From Pseudomonadota bacterium (GTDB taxonomy: Bacteria; Pseudomonadota; Gammaproteobacteria; Acidiferrobacterales; Acidiferrobacteraceae), in assembly GCA_021795255.1 (NCBI GenBank), contig JAJYPQ010000253.1, positions 1-6,287 of the forward strand: a stretch of DNA of 6,287 nt, in the 5' to 3' direction. Numbering within the stretch: the stretch's first letter is position 1; each line of letters starts with the position of its first letter. Below the pieces are notes generated by a model. The model worked only from the letters and a program-made list of their open reading frames with translations, was not told the DNA's origin and made no database searches. A program made the position numbers and the translations under genes. Of this stretch, positions 1 through 6,287 are shown in pieces.

Positions 1-2330
1 TCGGGGTTCACCCCCTCTTGGATATGCCGGTAGCCTTTTAAAAACAAGCGGTCTCCGATCGCCACCGAGGTATTGCTGCTATGGCGGCTCGGCCTATGGA
101 CCGGCTCGTCGGACAAATCCACGATCGGCTCGGCGCCCAGTGGCACGCCGCGGATCACCCCACTCTGCCCCGCAAACTGCGCCCCCGTCCGGATCACCCC
201 GATCAGGGCATGGCAAAACGCGTCATCCGCAAACGCGTCCCCCAGCACGCCCAAGGTCGCCTGCTGCCGTACGCGGGCCACAGCGAACGGCAATACGCCC
301 CGCATACGGTTTTCGCTCTCGTTTTCCCAAATCAATGATACCGGCAGGAAATAGGTCGCGGGCTCGGTCTCGCACTGCGCCTCCACAAGCGTAAGGAACC
401 AATGGCACACGGGATCGTTCCATTCCGCCGTTTCGATCATGGCGGCCTTCTTAAGCCCCTTCCCCTTCTCGGCATACCAGCGCTGACCCTCCAAAAAGCG
501 CGGCAACGCCTCTTCTTCCCATTGCGCACGAACCTTTTCCGCCATGGCCATACGCCAGGGCACGACTCGGTCCCGAAAGAGGCTGCGCCAGCCGTCGAAG
601 AGTACGAGGAGGGGCAGCTCCTCGGGCGCCAATCGCTCCTCGTGCCATACGGGTACCTCCTCGCCCTCGGCCAGTCGAAACCAATAAAAACCGTGTCCGT
701 GCAAGGTGAGCAGGTAAGGCAAATCCCCGATCGGCGGAAACGGCGTGCGGCCAATCAACTCGATCGGAACCCGCCCCTTATAGGCCGCCAGGTCCAGCTC
801 CACCGGTTGCGCAGACCGCGAAAGATTCGCAACGCACAACACGCTCTCCGTCTCATAGGCGCGGATATAGGCCAGAACCTTGCGATTCCCCGGCTCCAGG
901 AACTTAAGCGTGCCGCGGCCGAAGACCTTGCTGCTCTTGCGAATCGCAAGCAGGCGCCGCATCCAGTTCAAGAGCGAAGAGGGATCCCGCGATTGCGCTT
1001 CGACATTGACCGCTCCAAAGCCGTAGACGGGGTCCATGATGGGCGGCAGGAATAAGCGCTGGGGGTCGGCGCGGGAGAACCCGGCGTTCCTATCAGGGCT
1101 CCACTGCATGGGCGTCCGTACCCCGTTGCGATCCCCCAAATAGATATTGTCGCCCATTCCGATCTCGTCGCCGTAATAAATGATGGGCGAACCGGGCATC
1201 GATAAGAGCAGGCTATTCATCAAGCGAATCTTGTCGAAGTCGTTTTCCATAAGCGGCGCGAGGCGGCGGCGGATGCCGAGGTTCAACCGCGCCTTCCGAT
1301 CGGCGGCATACATCTGATACATATAGTCGCGCTCTTTGTTCGTAACCATCTCGAGCGTCAGCTCGTCATGGTTCCTAAGGAAGATCGCCCATTGACAGGT
1401 CTCGGGTATGTCCGGCGTCTGTTTCATGATCTCGACGATCGGGTGGCGGTCCTCCTGGGCTATGGCCATATACATCCGCGGCATCAGCGGAAAGTGGTAG
1501 GCCATATGACACTCATCCCCGGCACCGAAATAATCGCGCACATCCTCGGGCCACTGATTGGCCTCGGCTAGAAGCATGCGATTCTTGTAGCGACTATCGA
1601 TGACCGAGCGCATGTAGCGCGTCACGGCATGGGTCTCGGGGAGGTTCTCGTTGCTGGTTCCTTCGCGCACGCACAGATAGGGGATGGCATCGAGCCTTAG
1701 GCCATCGACCCCGAGCCCGAGCCAAAACTCCATGACCCGCACGACCGCCTTTACGACCCGCGGGTTATTGTGGTTAAGATCCGGCTGATGGAAAAAAAAT
1801 CGGTGCCAATAATAGGCGCCTGCGACGTCGTCCCAGGCCCAATTGGATTTTTCGCTGTCCGTAAAGATGATGCGCGTATCTTCAAACTTCTTGACCGTGT
1901 CGCTCCAGACATAGAAATCCCGCTTGGGAGACCCAGGCGGCGCGCGGCGCGCTGCTTGGAACCACGGGTGGGCCTCCGATGTATGGTTGATCACAAGTTC
2001 GGTGATGACACGTAGTCCTCGCTCGTGGGCGGCATGCACAAACTGCAGGAAGTCGCGACGCGTCCCGTAGTCGGGATGGACGTCTCGATAATTCGAGATG
2101 TCGTAACCGTCGTCTCGCATAGGCGAAGGATAGAACGGGAGGACCCACAAGGTATCGACGCCGAGGTCCTGAAGGTAGTCCAGCTTCTCGGTGAGACCCG
2201 CAAAATCCCCCACCCCGTCGCCGTTCGCGTCATAGAAGGCGCGCACATGGAGCTCGTAGATGACCGCATCCTTGTACCACAAAGGATCGTCGGAAATCCT
2301 TGATACCTCCACTTTCGGCTTTCTGCGCAT
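1..2330 (-). CDS. treS: trehalose synthase / maltokinase fusion TreS-Mak, 3' end cut off by the window
   Basis: TreS interconverts trehalose and maltose, and the fused maltokinase makes maltose 1-phosphate with ATP, the substrate of GlgE. I translated it by hand from ATG at 2330 through 776 codons without a stop; it leaves the window at position 1. The GH13_16 barrel spans about 14-450: calcium-loop [10 protein letters not shown] (34-43), [19 protein letters not shown] (114-118), [10 protein letters not shown] with nucleophile Asp214, [12 protein letters not shown] with acid/base Glu256, [14 protein letters not shown] with Asp322, and [19 protein letters not shown] (385-403). A small beta domain ends near [10 protein letters not shown] (544-553). 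A maltokinase N-terminal cap follows from about 590, with RWYAEKGKG at 617-625. The kinase core begins with [18 protein letters not shown], where Lys765 is the likely ATP-contacting lysine. Full fusions are about 1,100 residues, so roughly 300 residues, including the kinase catalytic motifs, are missing here. The Shine-Dalgarno is weak (AGG, 8 bases). Maltokinase activity is inferred from context and the partial domain. Confidence 0.95.
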   Translation of the reverse strand, partial: MRRKPKVEVSRISDDPLWYKDAVIYELHVRAFYDANGDGVGDFAGLTEKLDYLQDLGVDTLWVLPFYPSPMRDDGYDISNYRDVHPDYGTRRDFLQFVHAAHERGLRVITELVINHTSEAHPWFQAARRAPPGSPKRDFYVWSDTVKKFEDTRIIFTDSEKSNWAWDDVAGAYYWHRFFFHQPDLNHNNPRVVKAVVRVMEFWLGLGVDGLRLDAIPYLCVREGTSNENLPETHAVTRYMRSVIDSRYKNRMLLAEANQWPEDVRDYFGAGDECHMAYHFPLMPRMYMAIAQEDRHPIVEIMKQTPDIPETCQWAIFLRNHDELTLEMVTNKERDYMYQMYAADRKARLNLGIRRRLAPLMENDFDKIRLMNSLLLSMPGSPIIYYGDEIGMGDNIYLGDRNGVRTPMQWSPDRNAGFSRADPQRLFLPPIMDPVYGFGAVNVEAQSRDPSSLLNWMRRLLAIRKSSKVFGRGTLKFLEPGNRKVLAYIRAYETESVLCVANLSRSAQPVELDLAAYKGRVPIELIGRTPFPPIGDLPYLLTLHGHGFYWFRLAEGEEVPVWHEERLAPEELPLLVLFDGWRSLFRDRVVPWRMAMAEKVRAQWEEEALPRFLEGQRWYAEKGKGLKKAAMIETAEWNDPVCHWFLTLVEAQCETEPATYFLPVSLIWENESENRMRGVLPFAVARVRQQATLGVLGDAFADDAFCHALIGVIRTGAQFAGQSGVIRGVPLGAEPIVDLSDEPVHRPSRHSSNTSVAIGDRLFLKGYRHIQEGVNP
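605..624. repeat. 7-bp perfect inverted repeat in the treS linker region
   Basis: CGAGGAG and CTCCTCG flank a six-base loop. The element covers codons 569-575 (Pro-Glu-Glu-Leu-Pro-Leu-Leu) between the trehalose synthase part and the maltokinase cap. No run of T follows on either strand, so it is not an intrinsic terminator. It can be explained by paired Glu GAG and Leu CTC codons. Confidence 0.35.
655..661 (-). promoter_or_regulatory. perfect internal Shine-Dalgarno motif inside treS (possible pause site)
   Basis: The minus strand reads AGGAGGT, a full match to the anti-Shine-Dalgarno consensus. It falls on codons 557-559 (Glu-Glu-Val), just after the TreS C-terminal beta domain and before the maltokinase cap. 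An ATG follows six bases later but out of frame; it would open a 65-residue overlapping frame ending at 451. No in-frame start codon lies close enough for separate translation of the kinase half. The motif may slow ribosomes at the domain boundary, or be a by-product of Glu-Glu-Val codons. The motif is certain; a role is not. Confidence 0.3.
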
Positions 2331-2342
2331 GGGCTACGCCTA
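2331..2342 (-). other. glgE-treS junction with two amber stops in one frame
   Basis: On the minus strand the junction reads TAG GCG TAG CCC and then the treS ATG. The glgE frame and the treS frame are the same (4349 minus 2330 is 2019, a multiple of three). Two in-frame amber codons separate the genes, with no other sequence between them. The only Shine-Dalgarno-like element for treS is the AGG formed by the first TAG plus one base, eight bases before ATG. Translation of treS therefore probably depends on ribosomes terminating glgE, which is an inference. Confidence 0.8.
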
Positions 2343-4349
2343 AGAGTAGTAATCGAAATTATTCTCCGAAGAGACGTGTCGTCGCACACGAAAGATATGT
2401 GCCGGCATTTTTTCGGGGGAAAGATCTATGAAATGCCGTCCGCCGCCCCAGAAATAGCGCGCCTCGGATAGGAGATCATGCATCTGTACCGGCTGCCCAT
2501 GGGGCCCGGCCGCACGATCCGCCGTCCAATTGAGCCAGCCAGACTGACGATGATAGGGATCGAGGTTCACCACAACCAGGATCACCGATTCCCCGTCGCT
2601 CGTGGCCTTGCTGTAGCAAATCAAGTTGTCATTGTCGATCTCATGAAACTCGAGCCCTCTATTGTCTTGAAGCGCGCGGTTCTCCCGGCGTATTCGATTG
2701 ACCAGCGCCACCAAATCCCGAAGGCTATCGTCGCGATCCGTGTCCCACGTCCGCAGCTGATACTTTTCCGAATCCTGATACTCCTCGCTCCCGGCCGACC
2801 GCGGTACGTTCTCCATGAGTTCGAAGGCCGGACCATAAATCCCGTAGTTGGCGCTGAGGGTTGCGGCCAATATCAGGCGCGCGGCGAACGCGGAGCGCGG
2901 AGCGTATTGAAGAGCGGCCGGCAAAATATCGGGGGTGTTAGGCCAGACGTGAGGACGAAAGTACTCCCGGCCCGGGCCACGAGTCAGTTCGGTGAAGTAC
3001 TGGGTCAGCTCGTGCTTGCTATTGCGCCACGTGAAATACGTATAGGAGTGACTGAAGCCGAGCTTCGCTAAGCGATGCATCACCTTAGGGCGAGTAAAGG
3101 CCTCGGCCAAAAACAAGACGTCCGGGTGGCGCCCCCTCACGTCCGCGATCACCCATTCCCAAAACGGGAACGTCTTGGTGTGAGGGTTGTCTACGCGGAA
3201 AAGCCGCACCCCCTGCTCAATCCAAAACAGCAGGACATCCCTCAGTTCCTCCCAAAGCGCCTGCCAATCCTCGGTTTCAAAGTCGAGGGGATAGATATCC
3301 TGATATTTTTTCGGCGGATTCTCGGCGTACTGTATGGTTCCGTCCGGTCGGTGGCGAAACCACTCAGGATGCGCACTCACATAAGGGTGATCGGGGGCGC
3401 ACTGGAACGCGATATCGAGCGCTACCTCCAGATGACGGCTCGCCGCCTTTTTACAAAACGCCCGAAAATCGGCAAGCGTACCGAGTTCCGGCGCTATAGC
3501 CTTGTGGCCGCCCTGCGCGCTGCCGACCGCCCAGGGGCTGCCGACGTCGGTCGCAGTCGCAGTCGGGCTATCGTTCGGGCCCTTGCGCAGACGCTCGCCG
3601 ATCGGGGAGACCGGCGGCAAATACACGACGTCAAAGCCCATGTCGGCGATATAAGTAAGCATCGCGTCGGCGTGCCGCAACGCCCCAAAAGAACGCGGGA
3701 AAAATTCGTACCAGGCGCTAGAGCGCGCACGCTCCGGGTCCACAGCAACCATGAGTTCGCGCTCGAATCTCGCTTCATGGCGGCGTTCGGCAAAACGATA
3801 TATGCGCTCCGCCAGAACACCGTCTAGGGCCATGGCCCGCTTGGTAGCGGCCGCAGCATCGCCACGCAGCACGCCTTCTGCTTCGCGCAGCGCCATAGCC
3901 TCCGCTTTGGCCCCCGCGCGGTCTGCGCCCTCGGCGGCCTCGGCGATAAGAAGGGCCCCGTAGGCCCAGGCGCTTTCGAGGTCTGGATCTTCCAGAGGAC
4001 GGCGGCTCAGCTCGAGGCAAAAGGAGGCGAAACGGTCGATGTGGGCGCACACGGTATAGTCGTACGCTCCGAGCTCGGACACCGTGAACGCCCCGCGGAA
4101 GCGATCGTTCCCGAGCGCTGCCATCCGTGACTCGGTCCAGCTCCGCGCCCCGTGCCGGCGCACGCACAGCGTGCTTGCAACTACGTCATGGCCATCCGCG
4201 AACACGTCGGCCTCGATGACCACCTCGTCGCCCTGAATACGCTTAATAGGAAACCGACCACAATCGATGCTCGGAGCCACGGACTCGATGACGACGCGCA
4301 AACGCCCGGTACGGGGCAAAACCGACTTCTTGGACGGCGACCTCGGCAT
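2340..4349 (-). CDS. glgE: alpha-1,4-glucan:maltose-1-phosphate maltosyltransferase GlgE (GH13_3)
   Basis: GlgE extends alpha-1,4-glucan chains with maltosyl units taken from maltose 1-phosphate and releases phosphate; it is cytoplasmic and acts as a dimer in studied homologues. The 669 residues match the family length (about 670-700). Seen in order: an N-terminal beta domain (about 16-115, with VAPSIDCGRFPIKRIQGDEV), a helical segment (about 118-210), WYEFFPRS (213-220), the hallmark loop GERLRKGPND to GSPWAVGSAQGGH (251-282), QCAPDHP (316-322), KKYQDIYP (347-354), FRVDNPHTK with nucleophile Asp387, LAEAFTRP with acid/base Glu416, SYTYFTWR (435-442), NTPDILP (471-477) and a C-terminal beta domain. 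These signatures separate it from ordinary alpha-amylases, which lack the maltose-1-phosphate loops. The ATG start is fixed by a strong GGAGGG eight bases upstream, inside the last glgB codons. It ends at TAG, nine bases before treS and in the same frame. No key residue is missing. Confidence 0.97.
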   Translation of the reverse strand: MPRSPSKKSVLPRTGRLRVVIESVAPSIDCGRFPIKRIQGDEVVIEADVFADGHDVVASTLCVRRHGARSWTESRMAALGNDRFRGAFTVSELGAYDYTVCAHIDRFASFCLELSRRPLEDPDLESAWAYGALLIAEAAEGADRAGAKAEAMALREAEGVLRGDAAAATKRAMALDGVLAERIYRFAERRHEARFERELMVAVDPERARSSAWYEFFPRSFGALRHADAMLTYIADMGFDVVYLPPVSPIGERLRKGPNDSPTATATDVGSPWAVGSAQGGHKAIAPELGTLADFRAFCKKAASRHLEVALDIAFQCAPDHPYVSAHPEWFRHRPDGTIQYAENPPKKYQDIYPLDFETEDWQALWEELRDVLLFWIEQGVRLFRVDNPHTKTFPFWEWVIADVRGRHPDVLFLAEAFTRPKVMHRLAKLGFSHSYTYFTWRNSKHELTQYFTELTRGPGREYFRPHVWPNTPDILPAALQYAPRSAFAARLILAATLSANYGIYGPAFELMENVPRSAGSEEYQDSEKYQLRTWDTDRDDSLRDLVALVNRIRRENRALQDNRGLEFHEIDNDNLICYSKATSDGESVILVVVNLDPYHRQSGWLNWTADRAAGPHGQPVQMHDLLSEARYFWGGGRHFIDLSPEKMPAHIFRVRRHVSSENNFDYYS

Positions 4350-4354
4350 TGCCC

Positions 4355-6274
4355 TTACCCTCCTCGTACCGTAGGGACCTTAAAACACACCATGGCAAGA
4401 GGAGGCAGTACCAGCGTCAGGGCGTGATGGTGGCCGTGGGAGGCGACCGGCGTCGCCTCGAGCCCCCCGAGATTGCCGTGGCCGCTGCCTCCGTAATAAC
4501 CGGCGTCGGTATTCATGATCTCCTTCCAGTAGCCGGCACGGGGCACGCCCAACTGATAATTCATGCGCGGCACCGGGGTAAAATTACATACCACCAGAAC
4601 GAGGTCGCCAGGGTGTGTGCCGCGACGATAAAAGCTTATGACGCTCTGCTCCCAGTCCGCCGCGTCCGCCCAAAGGAACCCCGACTCATCGCAGTCATGC
4701 GCGTGCAGGGCCGGCTCCTTTCGATAAAGACCATTCAAGTCCTTGACCAATCTCTGTATCCCCTGATGCATGGGGCTCTCAAGAAGGTGCCAATCGAGAC
4801 TCCGTTCGTGGCTCCACTCCCGCCACTGCGCGAATTCCGCGCCCATGAATAGCAGCTTTTTCCCGGGATGGGTGAACATATAGCCAAGCAGCAAGCGCAG
4901 ATTCGCATACTTCTGCCAATCGTCCCCCGGCATCTTCCCGATCAGAGAGCCCTTTCCGTAGACGACCTCATCATGCGACAGGGGTAAGACGAAATTTTCT
5001 TGAAAGGCGTACCAGATACTGAATGTGAGCTGTCCTTGATGGTACTTCCGGTAGATGGGGTTCCGCTCCATGTAATCCAAGGTATCGTGCATCCACCCCA
5101 TGTTCCATTTGTACCCGAACCCGAGACCATTGAGATAAGTCGGTCGCGATACCTGCGGCCAGGCCGTCGATTCCTCCGCTATCGTCTGGACATCGGGATA
5201 ATGTCGGTATACGGCCTCGTTCAATTCCCTTAAGAAGTGGATAGCCTCAATATTTTCCCGACCGCCGTACTCGTTTGCTATCCATTCCCCGGGCTTGCGC
5301 GCGTAGTCGCGATAAAGCATCGAGGCCACCCCATCGACCCGAATCGCGTCGATATGAAACTTATCCAGCCAAAATATCGCGCTCGAAATGAGGATCGACC
5401 GGACCTCGTTTCGTCCGTAATTGAAGATACTCGAATGCCATTCCGGGTGGTAACCCATGCGGGGATCGGCATGCTCAAACAAATAGGTCCCGTCAAAATA
5501 CCCAAGGCCATGGAGATCGGTCGGGAAATGCGAGGGCACCCAGTCGAGTATCACCCCCACCCCGCTCTTATGGAGTTGGTCGATCAAATGCATGCAGTCT
5601 TGGGGCGTTCCATAGCGCGCCGTCGGGGCAAAGTAAGCGGTAGTTTGGTACCCCCACGAACCGTAGAAGGGGTGCTCCGTAAGCGGCATGAACTCGACAT
5701 GGGTAAACCCCATATCGGTCATGTACGGCGGCAATTGATCGGCAAGTTCCCGATAACTGAGCCAGCGATCTCCCTGTTCCGGCACCCGTCTCCAGGAGCC
5801 CGGGTGGATCTCGTAGATACTGATCGGGGCCGACAGCGAAACCGTGTCGGCGCGACCCTTCATCCAAGCGGCATCACCCCAAGTCGCTTCAAGGTCCCAG
5901 ACGATCGACGCGGTACGCGGGGCCACCTCGGTGCAAAATGCGAAAGGATCGGCCTTTTCGGCCTCATAACCGTGGTATTGGGAGCTAATGTGGTACTTGT
6001 AGCGCGCTCCCTCGCGAACCCGGGGAAGAAAACCCGCCCAGATCCCCGAGCCATCGAGTCGCGCCTTCAAGGGGTCGGCCCCCTTAGACCAGCCGTTGAA
6101 ATCACCGATGACGCTTACGGCCGAGGCATTAGGGGCCCAGACCGCGAAGTGGACACCGTCACCGTCCTTGCCGCGCATGCGGTGCGCGCCCAGCTTTTCA
6201 TAGAGTCTCGCGTGGCGCCCTTCACGGAAAAGGTAAATGTCCTCCGGACTGAACCATGAGTCCGCATCGGCCAC
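4355..6274 (-). CDS. glgB: 1,4-alpha-glucan branching enzyme GlgB (GH13_9), short form; 5' end uncertain
   Basis: This cytoplasmic enzyme cuts an alpha-1,4-glucan chain and rejoins the piece through an alpha-1,6 bond, making branches. The 639-residue product has a CBM48 domain at about 28-118 (AVWAPNA, GDFNGW), a GH13 barrel at about 150-500 and a C-terminal beta domain from about 535. Visible motifs are EIHPGSW (155-161), GSWGYQ (205-210), DWVPSHF (244-250), RVDG with nucleophile Asp314, AEEST with acid/base Glu367, and SHDE with Asp435. The set is complete and excludes a glycogen-debranching or GlgE-like role. E. coli GlgB is about 730 residues and carries an extra N-terminal N1 domain; this one seems to lack it. 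The start is GTG, preceded by a weak AAGAG four bases upstream. The four codons further upstream contain no stop before the window edge, so an earlier start is possible. The next ATG is codon 33, too far into the conserved region. First visible gene of the operon. Function is certain, start is not. Confidence 0.96.
   Translation of the reverse strand: MADADSWFSPEDIYLFREGRHARLYEKLGAHRMRGKDGDGVHFAVWAPNASAVSVIGDFNGWSKGADPLKARLDGSGIWAGFLPRVREGARYKYHISSQYHGYEAEKADPFAFCTEVAPRTASIVWDLEATWGDAAWMKGRADTVSLSAPISIYEIHPGSWRRVPEQGDRWLSYRELADQLPPYMTDMGFTHVEFMPLTEHPFYGSWGYQTTAYFAPTARYGTPQDCMHLIDQLHKSGVGVILDWVPSHFPTDLHGLGYFDGTYLFEHADPRMGYHPEWHSSIFNYGRNEVRSILISSAIFWLDKFHIDAIRVDGVASMLYRDYARKPGEWIANEYGGRENIEAIHFLRELNEAVYRHYPDVQTIAEESTAWPQVSRPTYLNGLGFGYKWNMGWMHDTLDYMERNPIYRKYHQGQLTFSIWYAFQENFVLPLSHDEVVYGKGSLIGKMPGDDWQKYANLRLLLGYMFTHPGKKLLFMGAEFAQWREWSHERSLDWHLLESPMHQGIQRLVKDLNGLYRKEPALHAHDCDESGFLWADAADWEQSVISFYRRGTHPGDLVLVVCNFTPVPRMNYQLGVPRAGYWKEIMNTDAGYYGGSGHGNLGGLEATPVASHGHHHALTLVLPPLAMVCFKVPTVRGG
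4358..4365 (-). promoter_or_regulatory. Shine-Dalgarno of glgE, inside the end of glgB
   Basis: On the minus strand this reads GAGGAGGG and is followed eight bases later by the glgE ATG. It lies in the last codons of glgB, directly before its TAA stop. The arrangement decides the glgE start. It also suggests that ribosomes finishing glgB help to load glgE; that coupling is inferred from spacing alone. Confidence 0.85.
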
Positions 6275-6287
6275 AGGGCTCTTGCGG

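Noticed and set aside
605..624. Hairpin read as a transcription terminator
   Set aside because: The stem is only 7 bp, lies inside a conserved coding region and has no following T run on either strand.
402..1055. A 217-codon plus-strand frame opposite treS-mak
   Set aside because: It is again in the codon-aligned antisense register. The minus-strand TreS/maltokinase reading is continuous and matches its family throughout.
1..2330. Possible frameshift or pseudogene in treS
   Set aside because: I translated the whole stretch codon by codon. It is open from ATG to the edge, with conserved motifs in one frame, including across the T8 tract. Only the window edge cuts it.
1991..2389. A 132-codon minus-strand frame overlapping the glgE-treS junction
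   Set aside because: It is out of frame with both real genes, rich in Ser, Thr and Arg, and would displace the conserved N-terminus of TreS.
2478..3071. A 197-codon plus-strand frame opposite the 3' part of glgE
   Set aside because: Same register relation. It lies wholly inside conserved GlgE sequence, with no sign of independent coding.
3075..3827. A 250-codon plus-strand frame opposite glgE
   Set aside because: It is in the same codon-aligned antisense register over the conserved GlgE barrel. It has no recognisable domain or ribosome-binding site, so it is a shadow.
4350..4354. Promoter or regulatory region between glgB and glgE
   Set aside because: The gap is five bases and only accommodates the translation signal. 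No room exists for a separate promoter between the genes, although one inside the coding sequence cannot be excluded by eye.
5237..6259. A 340-codon plus-strand frame opposite glgB
   Set aside because: Its codons are exact reverse complements of the glgB codons, in register. Such a frame stays open whenever the real gene avoids TTA, CTA and TCA, as high-G+C genes do. The translation resembles no family I know, whereas glgB is fully conserved.

Overview
The window holds three tightly packed genes, all read on the minus strand in the order glgB, glgE, treS. Their products are all GH13-family alpha-glucan enzymes. Together they form the core of the GlgE pathway, which turns trehalose into branched alpha-1,4/1,6-glucan. 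The G+C content looks to be around 60 % by eye. The trehalose synthase continues into a maltokinase (Mak) module, which is common in Proteobacteria and some other phyla. In many actinobacteria, Mak is a separate gene and glgE-glgB is a separate locus. I therefore favour a non-actinobacterial, probably proteobacterial, chromosome, but I cannot name the organism.

Layout in transcription order, from the right edge to the left: glgB (6274 to 4355) has a GTG start in a frame that stays open to the right edge, so its true start may lie outside the window. glgE (4349 to 2340) begins 5 bases after the glgB stop, and its Shine-Dalgarno sits inside the last glgB codons. treS-mak (2330 to beyond position 1) begins 9 bases after the glgE stop, in the same reading frame as glgE, and runs off the left edge after 776 codons. 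There is no intergenic stretch longer than 9 bases. No RNA gene, mobile element, CRISPR array, promoter or terminator is visible. The promoter should lie right of 6287, and the end of the operon left of position 1.

The enzymes fit together as follows. TreS interconverts trehalose and maltose. The fused maltokinase makes maltose 1-phosphate. GlgE transfers maltosyl units from maltose 1-phosphate to a growing alpha-1,4-glucan, and GlgB adds alpha-1,6 branches. All catalytic carboxylates that can be checked inside the window are present, so nothing looks decayed.

This is a recognisable pathway and I see no strong sign of an undescribed system. The points most worth a second look are the two amber codons in one frame between glgE and treS, the short GlgB form, and a perfect internal Shine-Dalgarno motif near the TreS/maltokinase boundary.
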